Assembly (NCBI RefSeq): GCF_036346295.1
Contig: NZ_CP107819.1
Coordinates: 620,001-684,000, forward strand
Reading direction: 5' to 3'
Length of the DNA stretch: 64,000 nt
Origin: Streptomyces sp. NBC_00536
GTDB lineage: Bacteria > Actinomycetota > Actinomycetes > Streptomycetales > Streptomycetaceae
Shown: piece after piece, positions 32,820-42,613 of the stretch
Numbering within the stretch: the first letter of the stretch is position 1
How the letters are laid out: every line of letters begins with the position of its first letter
Made by a program: the position numbers and the translations under genes
Notes under the pieces: generated by a model
What the model saw: only the letters and a program-made list of their open reading frames with translations
The model's database searches: none
Told to the model about the DNA's origin: nothing

Positions 32820-33617
32820 GTGCCGCACCAGCCCACCTACCGCATCGGCCAGATCGTGCCGAGTTCGAACGTCACCATGGAGACGGAGGTCCCGGCGATC
32901 CTGCGCGCCCGGCAGGCCGTCGCACCGGAGCGCTTCACCTTCCACTCCAGCCGGATGCGGATGACCGAGGTGACACCGGAGCAACTGCGGGCGATGGACG
33001 CCGACTCCGACCGCTGCGCCGTCGAACTGTCCGACGCGCGCGTCGACGTACTCGGCTACGCCTGTCTGGTGGCCATCATGAGCATGGGCCTGGGCTACCA
33101 CCGGACCTCCGAGGAGCGCCTGCACGCGCGCACCGCGGAGAACGGCGCCCCCGCGCCCGTGGTCACCAGCGCCGGGGCCCTGGTCCAGGGGCTGCACACC
33201 ATGGGCGCCCGCAAGGTGGCCCTGATCGCCCCCTACATGCGTCCCCTCACCCGGACCGTCGTGGACTACCTGACCCACGAGGGCATCGAGGTGCTGGACT
33301 ACCGGGCGCTGGAGATACCGAACAACCTGGACGTGGCCGCCCACGACCCGGCGAAGCTGCCCGGCCTGGCCCGCGCCCTCGACCACTCCGACGCGGACGC
33401 GGTCGTGCTCTCGGCCTGTGTGCAGATGCCGTCGCTGGGGGCCATCGAGGAGGCGGAGCAACTGCTCGGCAAGCCGGTCGTCTCCGCGGCCGTCTGCACC
33501 GCGCACCAGATGCTGCGGGCCCTCGGCCTGCCCGCCGTGGCCCCCGGGGCCGGGCACCTGCTGTCCGGTGCGTACGCCGAGGCGCCGCTGGTCCGGGGGG
33601 CGGCGATCGCGGGGTGA
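32820..33617 (+). CDS. Maleate cis-trans isomerase (Asp/Glu racemase superfamily)
   Basis: A 265-residue protein with the two catalytic cysteines of maleate isomerase in context, one in VLGYACLVAIMSMG and one in VVLSACVQMPSLGA. IGQIVPSSNVTMETEVPAIL is the substrate-binding N-terminus. It converts maleate to fumarate without a cofactor. Arylmalonate decarboxylase is a related alternative, but two cysteines and the gentisate context favour maleate isomerase. The GTG at 32820 follows GAGGAG. With the FAA hydrolase it would complete a thiol-independent route from maleylpyruvate to fumarate and pyruvate. Confidence 0.87.
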   Translation: MPHQPTYRIGQIVPSSNVTMETEVPAILRARQAVAPERFTFHSSRMRMTEVTPEQLRAMDADSDRCAVELSDARVDVLGYACLVAIMSMGLGYHRTSEERLHARTAENGAPAPVVTSAGALVQGLHTMGARKVALIAPYMRPLTRTVVDYLTHEGIEVLDYRALEIPNNLDVAAHDPAKLPGLARALDHSDADAVVLSACVQMPSLGAIEEAEQLLGKPVVSAAVCTAHQMLRALGLPAVAPGAGHLLSGAYAEAPLVRGAAIAG

Positions 33618-33681
33618 CCTGCGGCGGGTGGGCGGCACGGCCGCTCGGTAGGATCGCCACCGCATCCAACGGAAGGCGATC

Positions 33682-34512
33682 ATGTCGGACAGCCCCCTCA
33701 GGCCCAGCTCGTTGATCAACACGGTCTACGGGGCGTTTCTGCGCGGCAGCGGTGGCTGGATCTCCATCGCCGACCTGATCACCCTGATGTCGGAGCTGGA
33801 CGTGGAGAGCCAGGCGGTCCGCTCGGCGATCTCGCGGCTGAAGAAGAAGGGCGTCCTGGAACCGGAGCGGCGCGGCGCCACCGGTTACCGGCTCAGCCCG
33901 GCCGTCCATCCCGTCTTCGACGCGGGCGACCGGCGCATCTTCGCCAGCCTCGAACCGGCGGACCTGGCGGACGGGTGGGCGCTGGCGGTGTTCTCCGTAC
34001 CGGAGTCCGAGCGCTCCCACCGCTACCAGCTGCGCACCCGGCTGACCTGGCTCGGCTTCGGCAACATCGCCTCCGGCGTGTGGCTGGCGCCGGGCCGGGT
34101 GCTCCAGGACGCGCGCGCCATGCTGGTCCGGCTCGGGCTGAGCGAGTACGTCCACCTGTTCGCCGCGGCCGACTACGCCGCGTTCAGCGATCTGCCCGCG
34201 GCCGTCAGCTCGTGGTGGGACTTCCCGGCGATCCAGGCGCAGTACGCGGAGTTCACCGACGCCTACGCGCCGGTCGCCGCGCGGCTCGCGGGGCAGGACG
34301 GCATCGACGCCGCCGAGGCCTTCCGCCACTACGTGCCGATGCTCACGGCCTGGCGCCGCCTGCCCTACCTCGACCCGGGCCTGCCCGCGGAACTGCTGCC
34401 CGCCGACTGGAACGCGGTCGCGGCCCGGCAGGTCTTCCAGCGGCTGCACGAGGTGCTGGCTGGTCCGAGCCTGGAGCACGTCCGCGGCGTGACGGCGGCC
34501 GACGGGACGTAA
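33682..34512 (+). CDS. PaaX-family transcriptional regulator
   Basis: A 276-residue regulator. The N-terminal winged helix includes LINTVYGAFLRGSGGWISIA, SQAVRSAISRLKKKGVLEPE and GATGYRLSPAV. The central and C-terminal parts follow the PaaX pattern, with WALAVFSVPESERSHRYQLR and RLTWLGFGNIASGVWLAPGR. PaaX proteins repress aromatic degradation operons and are released by an aryl-CoA; here salicylyl-CoA or a related thioester would be the natural ligand. The ATG at 33682 has GGAAGG. It is 64 bp after the maleate isomerase in the same direction and is the leading candidate to bind the duplicated 40-bp promoter element. Confidence 0.9.
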   Translation: MSDSPLRPSSLINTVYGAFLRGSGGWISIADLITLMSELDVESQAVRSAISRLKKKGVLEPERRGATGYRLSPAVHPVFDAGDRRIFASLEPADLADGWALAVFSVPESERSHRYQLRTRLTWLGFGNIASGVWLAPGRVLQDARAMLVRLGLSEYVHLFAAADYAAFSDLPAAVSSWWDFPAIQAQYAEFTDAYAPVAARLAGQDGIDAAEAFRHYVPMLTAWRRLPYLDPGLPAELLPADWNAVAARQVFQRLHEVLAGPSLEHVRGVTAADGT

Positions 34513-34532
34513 GACAGCCACCCGCGCGCGGG

Positions 34533-36044
34533 TCACCAGGCGCGGTCGTCGAGGGGCAGGAGCAGCGGGCGGTCCTGGGCGCCGACGGGGGCGTGCAGGG
34601 TGGTGCGGCCGGTCAGGTAGCGGTCGGTGGCGGCCGCCGCCGAGCGGCCCTCGGCGATGGCCCACACCACCAGGGACTGGCCGCGCCCGGCGTCGCCCGC
34701 CACGAACACCCCGTCCGGGGACCGGCCCGGGAAGCCGAGCGCCGCGAAGTCGGCGGTCCGGGCGAAATTGCCCCGCTCGTCGCGGGCGAGGCCGAGCTGG
34801 TCGCCCAGCGGGCAGGCCCGTTCGGGGCCCGTGAATCCCAGGGCCAGCAGCACCAGCCCGGCTTCCAGGACCCGCTCGGTGCCGGGGAGGGAGCGGCGCC
34901 CGGCGGGCTCCACCGCGGTCAGGTGCAGCGCCCGTACCCGGCCCGCGGCATCCCCTTCGAAATGGACGGTGGCGCTGGAGAACTCCCTCGGGTCGGCGCC
35001 GTCGCGGGTGCGCGCCTCCTCGTGGGCGTGCGAGACCCGGTAGACCTTCGGGTACAGGGGCCAGGGCTGGCCGTCGGGGCGGGTGGGGCCGGGCTGCGGG
35101 TTGATGTCGAGCTGGACCACCGAGCGGGCCCGCTGGCGCAGCGCGGTGCCCAGGCAGTCGGAGCCGGTGTCCCCGCCGCCGACGATCACCACGTGCCGCC
35201 CCTCGGCGCTGACCTCGGGGGCCGGAAGGTCGCCCTCCGCGACCCGGTTGGCGCCGGTCAGATAGTCCATGGCCTGGTGGATGCCCCGTAGCCCGCGGCC
35301 CGGCACGGGCAGCTCCCGGCGCTCCGTCGCGCCGACCGCGACGATCACCGCGTCGTGCGTGGCCCGGAGCCCGGCCGCGTCGATCCGGCCGCCGACGTCC
35401 GCGTCCGTACGGAAGGCGGTTCCCTCGTCCCGCATCTGCCGGACGCGGCGGTCCAGGTGCGACTTCTCCATCTTGAACGCCGGTATGCCGTAGCGGAGCA
35501 GCCCGCCGATCCGATCGGCGCGCTCGAAGACGACGACGGTGTGCCCGGCGCGGGTCAGCTGCTGGGCGGCGGCGAGCCCGGCGGGGCCCGAGCCGATCAC
35601 GGCGACGGTCTTGCCGCTGAGCCGCTCCGGGGGCACGGGCGCCGTGTAGCCGTGTTCCCAGGCCTGGTCGGCGATGGTCTCCTCGACGTTCTTGATGGTC
35701 ACCGGATCGGCGTTGATCGCGAGGACGCAGGCCTCCTCGCAGGGCGCCGGGCAGAGCCGGCCGGTGAACTCGGGGAAGTTGTTCGTCGCGTGCAGCCGGT
35801 CCGAGGCGGCCCGCCAGTCGCCGTGGGCGGCGTACGCGTTCCATTCGGGGATGAGGTTGCCCAGCGGGCAGCCCGCGTGGCAGAAGGGGATGCCGCAGTC
35901 CATGCAGCGGTTCGCCTGCGCCGACACCAGCGGCAGCGAGGCCTGGCCCGCGTGGACCTCCCGCCAGTCGCCGAGCCGCTCGTCGGCGGGGCGCGCGGGC
36001 ACGGGGTGCCGGGGCGTCCTGAGGAAGCCGAAGGGGTCGGTCAT
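34533..36044 (-). CDS. GltD-type glutamate synthase small subunit or related NAD(P)H oxidoreductase, without GltB
   Basis: A 503-residue flavoprotein. The N-terminal 4Fe-4S clusters are built from RCMDCGIPFCHAGCPLGN and GRLCPAPCEEACVLAINAD. The FAD site is KTVAVIGSGPAGLAAAQQL and the NADPH site is VVIVGGGDTGSDCLGTALRQ. The C-terminus has VFVAGDAGRGQSLVVWAIAEGR. GltD passes electrons from NADPH to the large subunit GltB, but GltB (normally about 4.5 kb) is not adjacent; the next gene upstream is divergent. It may serve a distant GltB or donate electrons to another partner. The ATG at 36044 has GGAGGCGG. The stop is 21 bp from that of the PaaX-like gene (convergent). Confidence 0.88.
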   Translation of the reverse strand: MTDPFGFLRTPRHPVPARPADERLGDWREVHAGQASLPLVSAQANRCMDCGIPFCHAGCPLGNLIPEWNAYAAHGDWRAASDRLHATNNFPEFTGRLCPAPCEEACVLAINADPVTIKNVEETIADQAWEHGYTAPVPPERLSGKTVAVIGSGPAGLAAAQQLTRAGHTVVVFERADRIGGLLRYGIPAFKMEKSHLDRRVRQMRDEGTAFRTDADVGGRIDAAGLRATHDAVIVAVGATERRELPVPGRGLRGIHQAMDYLTGANRVAEGDLPAPEVSAEGRHVVIVGGGDTGSDCLGTALRQRARSVVQLDINPQPGPTRPDGQPWPLYPKVYRVSHAHEEARTRDGADPREFSSATVHFEGDAAGRVRALHLTAVEPAGRRSLPGTERVLEAGLVLLALGFTGPERACPLGDQLGLARDERGNFARTADFAALGFPGRSPDGVFVAGDAGRGQSLVVWAIAEGRSAAAATDRYLTGRTTLHAPVGAQDRPLLLPLDDRAW

Positions 36045-36176
36045 GCGCCGCCTCCATGACTCACGCGCGGATACGGCGGTCCGACCAGGTTACGCCCGGT
36101 TCGTCCCGGCGACCCCTGTGGCGGAAGCGGCCCCGTGGACCGGAGCGCAGCGGCGTCGCGGGCCGTCGCGCGGAAC

Positions 36177-36190
36177 GTGACACCTGTCAC
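36177..36190. promoter_or_regulatory. Perfect dyad upstream of the betaine operon
   Basis: GTGACA, CC, TGTCAC: a perfect six-base inverted repeat 107 bp before the aldehyde dehydrogenase start, followed by a further CGTGAC at 36195. It is the best operator candidate for the choline/betaine operon. The binding protein is not encoded nearby. Confidence 0.5.
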
Positions 36191-36296
36191 TTTCCGTGAC
36201 GCGGGGGACATGTCCTCGGGAGCCCGGGGCAGGCGGGCCGCACCGCACCACCACCGCGGGCAGGCCGCGGTGCGAACTCCGGAGGTACAGCCCGTC

Positions 36297-37799
36297 GTGT
36301 CCGAGCAGCAGAGCATCCACACCGCCGGGAGGTGGCGGCCGTCCTCGACGGGTGCCACCCGGGAGATCCTGGACCCCGCCGACGCCACCGTGCTCGCGGT
36401 GGTCGCCGAGGGCACCGCCGCCGACGCGGACGCGGCCGTCGGATCGGCCCGCGCCGCCTTCGACGGCGGCGAGTGGCCGGGCACCCCGGTGGCCGAGCGC
36501 GCCGCGCTGCTGCGGCGCACGGCCGACCTGCTGCGGCGCGACCGCGAACGGATCGCGCTGCTGGAGAGCCTGGACGCGGGCAAGACCCTCGAAGAGGGCC
36601 GGGTGGACGTGGACTGCGTCAGCGACGCCTTCCGTTACTTCGCCGACCTCGTCATCGGCGAGGGCGGCGGCCGGGTCGTGGACGCCGGGTCCCCCGACAT
36701 CCACAGCGTGGTCGTCCACGAGCCGGTCGGCGTGTGCGCGCTGATCACCCCGTGGAACTATCCGCTGCTCCAGGCGAGCTGGAAGGTGGCCCCGGCGCTG
36801 GCCGCGGGCAACACCTTCGTGATCAAGCCGAGCGAGCTGACCCCGCTCAGCACGGTCGTCCTGATCGAGCTGCTGCTGGAGGCAGGACTGCCGGAGGGGG
36901 TCGCCAACATCGTGACCGGCGCCGGCGACCCCGTCGGCGCCCGGCTCGCCGCCCACCCCGATGTCGACCTCGTCTCCTTCACCGGCGGTCTCGACAGCGG
37001 TACGAAGGTCGCGCACGCGGCGGCGGACACGGTGAAGAAGCTCGCCCTCGAACTCGGCGGCAAGAACCCCAACGTGGTCTTCGCCGACGCCTGCGCCACC
37101 GCGGCGGGCTTCGACACGGCCGTCGACCAGGCCCTCAACGCCGCCTTCATGCACAGCGGCCAGGTCTGTTCGGCCGGCTCCCGGCTGATCGTCGAGGCGT
37201 CGGTGCGCGACCGGTTCGTCACCGAACTGGCCCGCCGCGCCGAGAAGATCCGCCTCGGCCGCGGCACCGAGCCGGGCGTCGAATGCGGCCCGCTGGTCTC
37301 CGCGGCCCAGCGCGAGCGCACCGAGTCCTACGTCGCCTCCGCCCTCGCCGAAGGCGCCGTGCTGCGCGCGGGCGGCGAACGCCCCGCCGGGCCGGGCTAC
37401 TTCTACCGCCCGACCGTCCTGGACCGCTGCGACCGCACGATGCGCGTCGTGCGCGAGGAGGTCTTCGGGCCGGTGCTGACCGTGGAGACGTTCCTCACCG
37501 AGGACGAGGCCGTGGCCCTCGCCAACGACACCGACTACGGACTCGCGGGCGCCGTCTGGACCGCCGACCAGGGCCGCGCCCGCCGTGTGGCGGGCCGCCT
37601 GCGCCACGGCACGGTCTGGATCAACGACTACCACCCCTACCTGCCGCAGGCCGAGTGGGGCGGCTTCGGGAAGTCCGGCACCGGGCGCGAACTCGGACCG
37701 TCGGGCCTCGCCGAATACCGCGAGACCAAGCACGTCTACCAGAACCTCGCACCCCGTCCCGTCCGCTGGTTCGCGGGCCGAGAGGAGAACACCGCATGA
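36297..37799 (+). CDS. betB: Aldehyde dehydrogenase, probable betaine aldehyde dehydrogenase
   Basis: A 500-residue NAD(P)-dependent aldehyde dehydrogenase: ALITPWNYPLLQASWKVAPA, the catalytic glutamate in LALELGGKNPNVVF and the catalytic cysteine in HSGQVCSAGSRLIVE, then EEVFGPVLTVETF and NDYHPYLPQAEWGGFGKSG. It would oxidise betaine aldehyde to glycine betaine. Context supports this: the next gene is a choline-oxidase-like enzyme and the rest of the operon is a betaine transporter. The GTG at 36297 lies ten bases after GGAGGT; the frame runs further upstream but lacks a site. Its stop overlaps the next start as ATGA. Confidence 0.87.
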   Translation: MSEQQSIHTAGRWRPSSTGATREILDPADATVLAVVAEGTAADADAAVGSARAAFDGGEWPGTPVAERAALLRRTADLLRRDRERIALLESLDAGKTLEEGRVDVDCVSDAFRYFADLVIGEGGGRVVDAGSPDIHSVVVHEPVGVCALITPWNYPLLQASWKVAPALAAGNTFVIKPSELTPLSTVVLIELLLEAGLPEGVANIVTGAGDPVGARLAAHPDVDLVSFTGGLDSGTKVAHAAADTVKKLALELGGKNPNVVFADACATAAGFDTAVDQALNAAFMHSGQVCSAGSRLIVEASVRDRFVTELARRAEKIRLGRGTEPGVECGPLVSAAQRERTESYVASALAEGAVLRAGGERPAGPGYFYRPTVLDRCDRTMRVVREEVFGPVLTVETFLTEDEAVALANDTDYGLAGAVWTADQGRARRVAGRLRHGTVWINDYHPYLPQAEWGGFGKSGTGRELGPSGLAEYRETKHVYQNLAPRPVRWFAGREENTA

Positions 37800-39409
37800 C
37801 GGCGCACACCCCGGCCACCCCGCACGACACCCAGGAGTACGACTACGTCATCGTCGGCGGCGGCACCGCGGGCTCGGTGATCGCCTCCCGGCTCACCGAG
37901 GACCCGGACGTCACGGTCGCCGTGATCGAGGGCGGGCCGAGCGACGTCGGCCGCCCCGACGTGCTCACCCTGCGCCGCTGGATGGGACTCCTCGGCGGCG
38001 AACTCGACTACGACTACCCCACCACCGAACAGCCGCGCGGCAATTCGCACATCCGGCACAGCCGCGCCCGCGTGCTCGGCGGCTGCTCCTCGCACAACAC
38101 GCTGATCGCGTTCAAGCCGCTGCCTTCGGACTGGGACGAATGGTCCGACGCCGGGGCCGAGGGCTGGCACGCCGCCGCCATGGACCCGTACTTCGACAAA
38201 CTGCTGAACAACGTCGTGCCCGTCGGCGAGGACGACCGCAACGCGATCGCCCGCGACTTCGTGACCGCGGCCGGGCAGGCGCTGGGCGTGCCCCGGGTCG
38301 AGGGGTTCAACGCCAAGCCGTTCCACGAGGGCGTCGGGTTCTTCGACCTCGCCTACCACCCGGAGACCAACAAGCGCTCCTCCGCCTCGGTGGCCTACCT
38401 CCACCCGGTCATGGACCACCGGCCGAACCTGACCCTGCTGCTGGAGACCTGGGCGCACCGGATCGAGCTGGAGGGGAACCGGGCGCGCGGGGTGCGCGTG
38501 CGGTCCGCGGACGGCGCCGCCTCGCTGCTCCTCGCCCGCCGCGAAGTGGTCGTGTGCGCGGGCGCGGTCGACACGCCGCGGCTGCTGCTGCACTCCGGGA
38601 TCGGCCCGCGCGAGGACCTCACCGCGCTCGGCATTCCCCCCGTGCACGACCTGCCCGGAGTCGGCGAGAACCTGCTCGACCACCCCGAGTCGGTGATCGT
38701 GTGGGAGACGGACGGCCCGATTCCCGGGAACTCGGCGATGGACAGCGACGCCGGACTCTTCGTGCGCCGCGACCCCGGATCCCCGGGTCCGGACCTGATG
38801 TTCCACTTCTACCAGATCCCCTTCACCGACAACCCGGAGCGGATCGGCTATGAACGCCCCGCGCACGGGGTGTCGTTGACCCCGAACATCCCCAAGCCGC
38901 GCAGCCGTGGCCGCCTTTACCTCACCAGTGCGGATCCCGAGGTGAAACCCGCCCTGGACTTCCGGTACTTCACGGACGAGGAGGACTACGACGCGCGCAC
39001 CCTGGTCGACGGGATCCGGATCGCCCGCGAGATCGCCGCGGCCGAGCCGCTGGCCGGCTGGCTCACGCGCGAGGTGTGTCCCGGGCCGGAGATCACCGGC
39101 GACGAGGAGCTGAGCGCGTACGCCCGTTCCGTCGCGCACACCGTCTACCACCCGGCGGGCACCTGCCGGATGGGGGCCGTGGACGACGCCGGGGCGGTGG
39201 TGGGGCCGGACCTGAGGGTGCGGGGCCTGGACGGCATCCGGATCGCGGACGCCTCGGTCTTCCCGACGATGCCCGCGGTCAATCCGATGATCGGAGTGCT
39301 CATGGTCGGCGAGAAGGCCGCCGAGCTGCTGGCCGCCGAGCTGCCGACGACCGAGCCTGCGGGAACCGACCTGCCCGGATCCGAGCCGCTGGGAGGCGGG
39401 GCCCGATGA
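37796..39409 (+). CDS. GMC oxidoreductase, choline oxidase/dehydrogenase type
   Basis: A 537-residue GMC flavoprotein. The FAD-binding start is [37 protein letters not shown] contains the histidine that, in choline oxidase, binds FAD covalently. [20 protein letters not shown] carries the active-site histidine and [19 protein letters not shown] the C-terminal motif. The overall pattern (RWM, DYDYP near residues 60-75, then DEW) follows Arthrobacter choline oxidase as I remember it more than E. coli BetA. It would convert choline to betaine aldehyde in the cytoplasm. The ATG at 37796 overlaps the previous stop (ATGA) and has GAGAGGAG; the next gene also overlaps as ATGA. Confidence 0.85.
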   Translation: MTAHTPATPHDTQEYDYVIVGGGTAGSVIASRLTEDPDVTVAVIEGGPSDVGRPDVLTLRRWMGLLGGELDYDYPTTEQPRGNSHIRHSRARVLGGCSSHNTLIAFKPLPSDWDEWSDAGAEGWHAAAMDPYFDKLLNNVVPVGEDDRNAIARDFVTAAGQALGVPRVEGFNAKPFHEGVGFFDLAYHPETNKRSSASVAYLHPVMDHRPNLTLLLETWAHRIELEGNRARGVRVRSADGAASLLLARREVVVCAGAVDTPRLLLHSGIGPREDLTALGIPPVHDLPGVGENLLDHPESVIVWETDGPIPGNSAMDSDAGLFVRRDPGSPGPDLMFHFYQIPFTDNPERIGYERPAHGVSLTPNIPKPRSRGRLYLTSADPEVKPALDFRYFTDEEDYDARTLVDGIRIAREIAAAEPLAGWLTREVCPGPEITGDEELSAYARSVAHTVYHPAGTCRMGAVDDAGAVVGPDLRVRGLDGIRIADASVFPTMPAVNPMIGVLMVGEKAAELLAAELPTTEPAGTDLPGSEPLGGGAR

Positions 39410-40512
39410 CCACACCCACCGTGAGCACACCCACGACGGGCACTTCCACGACGGGCACCGACGCGCCCGTCTTCGCCGTGGACGGCCTCTGGAAGGTCTT
39501 CGGCCCGCGGGCCGCGGCCGCCCGGGTGCCCGGCCCGGCCCACGCGGACCTGTCCGCCGCCGAACTGCGCGAGCGCACCGGCTGCACCGCCGCCGTCCGG
39601 GACGTCAGCTTCGACGTCCACAAGGGCGAGGCCTTCGTCGTCATGGGCCTGTCCGGATCGGGCAAGTCCACGCTCGTACGCTGCCTGACCCGGCTGATCG
39701 AGCCCACCGCCGGTTCCCTCGCCATCGACGGCGAGGACGTCCTCGCCATGGACCGGGCCCGGCTGCGGGAGCTGCGCCGCCACCGCGCCGCCATGGTCTT
39801 CCAGCACTTCGGCCTGCTGCCCCACCGCACGGTCCTCGACAACATCGCCTACGGTCTGGAGATCCAGGGGGCGGGCCGCGCCGAACGGCGCGCCAAGGCC
39901 GCCGAGATGACCGTCAAGGTCGGTCTCGAAGGCCTGGAGGGACGCCGCCCCGGCGAACTCTCCGGCGGCCAGCAGCAGCGCGTCGGCCTCGCCCGCGCCC
40001 TCGCCGCCGATCCCGAAGTCCTCCTGTTCGACGAGCCGTTCAGCGCCCTCGACCCGCTGATCCGGCGGGAGATGCAGGAAGAGGTGGGCCGCCTGCACCA
40101 CGAAGAGGGCCGCACCATGGTCTTCATCACCCACGACCTGACCGAAGCGCTGCGCCTCGGCGACCGGATCGCCCTGATGCGCGACGGCCGGATCGTGCAG
40201 CTCGGGACCCCGGAGGAGATCGTCGGCTCCCCGGCCGACGACTACGTGCGGGACTTCGTCCGCGACGTACCGCGCGAGCAGGTGCTCACCGTGCGCAGCG
40301 CCATGCGTCCCGCGACCCCGGGCGAGGCCGAGCGGGGCGTGTGCCTCGCCCCCGCCACCACGGTCGTGGCGGCCATCGAGGCGGTGGCCCGCAGCGGCGG
40401 CCCGGCCCGGGTCGTCGACGGCGGCCGTTGCCTGGGCGTGGTCGACGACGCGGCCCTGCTCGCCGTCGTCGCCGGAATACCCGGCCGGGCGAGCGGGGAG
40501 GCGGTCGCGTGA
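39406..40512 (+). CDS. Glycine betaine/choline ABC transporter ATP-binding protein
   Basis: A 368-residue ABC ATPase of the ProV/OpuAA type. Walker A is [17 protein letters not shown], the Q-loop is [20 protein letters not shown], the signature is [20 protein letters not shown] and Walker B is [13 protein letters not shown]. The long N-terminal insertion before the NBD and RHRAAMVFQ are typical of quaternary-amine transporters. The C-terminal about 90 residues ([14 protein letters not shown] onward) are a shortened CBS-like regulatory tail. The ATG at 39406 overlaps the GMC gene stop. The permease gene follows. Confidence 0.9.
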   Translation: MTTPTVSTPTTGTSTTGTDAPVFAVDGLWKVFGPRAAAARVPGPAHADLSAAELRERTGCTAAVRDVSFDVHKGEAFVVMGLSGSGKSTLVRCLTRLIEPTAGSLAIDGEDVLAMDRARLRELRRHRAAMVFQHFGLLPHRTVLDNIAYGLEIQGAGRAERRAKAAEMTVKVGLEGLEGRRPGELSGGQQQRVGLARALAADPEVLLFDEPFSALDPLIRREMQEEVGRLHHEEGRTMVFITHDLTEALRLGDRIALMRDGRIVQLGTPEEIVGSPADDYVRDFVRDVPREQVLTVRSAMRPATPGEAERGVCLAPATTVVAAIEAVARSGGPARVVDGGRCLGVVDDAALLAVVAGIPGRASGEAVA

Positions 40513-40567
40513 GATGCCGCACCGCGTGCCCGCGGATCAGGACCGCCGGGGCCCAGGGGTGGCGCCG

Positions 40568-42613
40568 ATGACCTCCGCGACCACGCCCGCATCGCCCACC
40601 ACGCCCAGCACCGGCATGCCCGTGCGCGATCCGCGCCCGCCCGCCGCCTCCTCGGGGGCGCACGCGCGGCGCTCCGGCTCCCCGGTGCTCCTCCGCGTCG
40701 GCCGCAGGGTCCTGCCCCTCGCCGTCGCCGCGGCCGTACTAACCACACTGGGCGTGCTCTACCCCGGTGCGGGGAGCTGGCCCGGCAACCTGGCCGTGGA
40801 CCTGTCCGCGCCGCTCGGGCGGGCCGGTGACTGGATCATCGACCACCGGGACAGCCACCCGCTGTTCCTCTACTTCTTCGGGCACGTCAGCAATGCCGTC
40901 GTGGTGTCCGTCCGCGCGGTGTACGTGGTGCTGCTCGCCGCCGGATGGACCGGGGTCACCGCCCTGGCCGGGCTGGTCGCCTGGCGCCTCGCCGGGGTCC
41001 GGCTCGCGCTGACCTCGATGGCCGCCTTCGCCGCCTGCGGCCTGCTGGGCATGTGGGTGCCGACCATGCAGACCCTGGCCCTGATGGTGGTGGCCGTCGC
41101 CGCCTCCGTCGCCGTCGGCGGTCTGCTCGGCCTCGCCGCCGGGCTGTCGCCGCGCACCGAACGCGCCCTGCGGCCCGTACTGGACACCATGCAGATCCTG
41201 CCCGCCTTCGCGTACCTGCTGCCGATGGTGCTCGTCTTCGGCATCGGGGTGCCCGCCGCCGTGCTCGCCACCGTGGTCTACGCCGCCCCGCCCATGGCCC
41301 GGCTCACCGCGCTCGGGCTGCGCGGGGCCGACGCGGGCGTCCTGGAGGCGGCGGCCTCGCTCGGCGCGACCGGACGTCAGCGGCTGCTGACCGCCCGGCT
41401 GCCGATGGCCCGCAAGCAGATCCTGCTCGGCGTCAACCAGGCCGTCATGATGGGCCTGTCCATGGCCGTCATCGCCTCGGTGATCGGCGCGGGCGGCCTC
41501 GGCGACCGGGTCTACCAGGCCCTGGCCTCCGTGGACGTCGGCGCGGCCCTCTCCGCGGGCATCCCGATCGTGCTGCTCGCCGTCGTACTGGACCGTACGG
41601 CCGACGCGGCGGGCAGGCGGCTCGGCGGCGCGGCGCCGCCGACCGCCGAACTCCCCTTCCCACGGCGTGTGTTCGCGGGCCGGTACGGGGGGCTGCTCTG
41701 CTTCCTCGCGGCCGTCGCCGTGGCGGCCCTGGGCCGGATACCGGGCGCGGCGCAGTGGCCGGGCTCGTGGACGGTGCCCCTCGCGGACCCGGTCAACCGG
41801 GCCGTCGCCTGGATGACCGGCCACCTCCACTCCGGGGTTCCCGTCGTCGGCGGCACCGCCGACTGGGCCGCCCGCTTCACCGGGCTGCTCCTCGACCCGC
41901 TGCGGACCGGACTCCAGGCGTCCCCCTGGTGGCTGCTCCTGCTGCTGGTCGGCGCGGTCGGCCTGCTCGCCGGGACCTGGCGCAGTGCGCTGACCGCCGT
42001 CCTCGCCCTGGCCGCCATCGGCGTGCTCGGCGTGTGGGATCCCGCGCTGGACACCCTCTCGCAGGTGCTCGCCGCGGTCGCGGTGACGCTCGTACTCGGC
42101 TTCGGGATCTCCCTCGGCGCCGCCCGCAGCGAACGCGCGGAACGGCTGCTGCGGCCGGTGCTCGACGTCTGCCAGACCATGCCGCAGTTCGTCTACCTCA
42201 TCCCGGTCGTCGCCCTCTTCGGGGTCGGCCGCGCCCCGGCCGCGGCCGCCGCCGTGGTGTACGCGCTGCCCGCCGTCATCCGCATCACCACACAGGGACT
42301 GCGCGCGGTGGATCCGGCCGCGCTGGAGTCGGCGCGCTCCCTCGGAGCCACCGGCGCCCAGCAGCTGCGGCAGGTCCAACTTCCGCTCGCCCGGCCCGCC
42401 TTGCTGCTGGCCGTCAATCAGGCCGTGGTCCTGGTCCTGGCCGTCGTCATCATCGGCGGCCTGGTCGGCGGTGGCGCCCTGGGCTACGAGGTGGTGCTCG
42501 GGCTCGCCCAGGGCGACCTGGCCACCGGGCTCGTGGCGGGCGCGGCGATCGTCTGCCTCGGCATCGTGCTCGACCGCCTCACCCAGCCCGCGAAGGAGGC
42601 ACGGGATGCCTGA
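40568..42613 (+). CDS. Glycine betaine ABC permease, two ProW-like domains in one chain
   Basis: A 681-residue membrane protein made of two homologous BPD_transp_1 halves. Half one has [20 protein letters not shown] and [20 protein letters not shown]. Half two has [20 protein letters not shown] and [20 protein letters not shown]. Each contains the EAA-type loop that docks an ATPase. One chain thus supplies both channel subunits that are usually a homodimer. The ATG at 40568 has GGGGTGG upstream; an alternative ATG at 40514, directly after the ATPase stop, would add 18 residues. The stop lies eight bases inside the binding-protein gene. Confidence 0.88.
   Translation: MTSATTPASPTTPSTGMPVRDPRPPAASSGAHARRSGSPVLLRVGRRVLPLAVAAAVLTTLGVLYPGAGSWPGNLAVDLSAPLGRAGDWIIDHRDSHPLFLYFFGHVSNAVVVSVRAVYVVLLAAGWTGVTALAGLVAWRLAGVRLALTSMAAFAACGLLGMWVPTMQTLALMVVAVAASVAVGGLLGLAAGLSPRTERALRPVLDTMQILPAFAYLLPMVLVFGIGVPAAVLATVVYAAPPMARLTALGLRGADAGVLEAAASLGATGRQRLLTARLPMARKQILLGVNQAVMMGLSMAVIASVIGAGGLGDRVYQALASVDVGAALSAGIPIVLLAVVLDRTADAAGRRLGGAAPPTAELPFPRRVFAGRYGGLLCFLAAVAVAALGRIPGAAQWPGSWTVPLADPVNRAVAWMTGHLHSGVPVVGGTADWAARFTGLLLDPLRTGLQASPWWLLLLLVGAVGLLAGTWRSALTAVLALAAIGVLGVWDPALDTLSQVLAAVAVTLVLGFGISLGAARSERAERLLRPVLDVCQTMPQFVYLIPVVALFGVGRAPAAAAAVVYALPAVIRITTQGLRAVDPAALESARSLGATGAQQLRQVQLPLARPALLLAVNQAVVLVLAVVIIGGLVGGGALGYEVVLGLAQGDLATGLVAGAAIVCLGIVLDRLTQPAKEARDA

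Noticed and set aside
38915..38925. TTA triplet in the GMC oxidoreductase gene (CGCCTTTACCTC)
   Set aside because: Out of frame: the codons are CGC CTT TAC CTC, so it is not a bldA codon.
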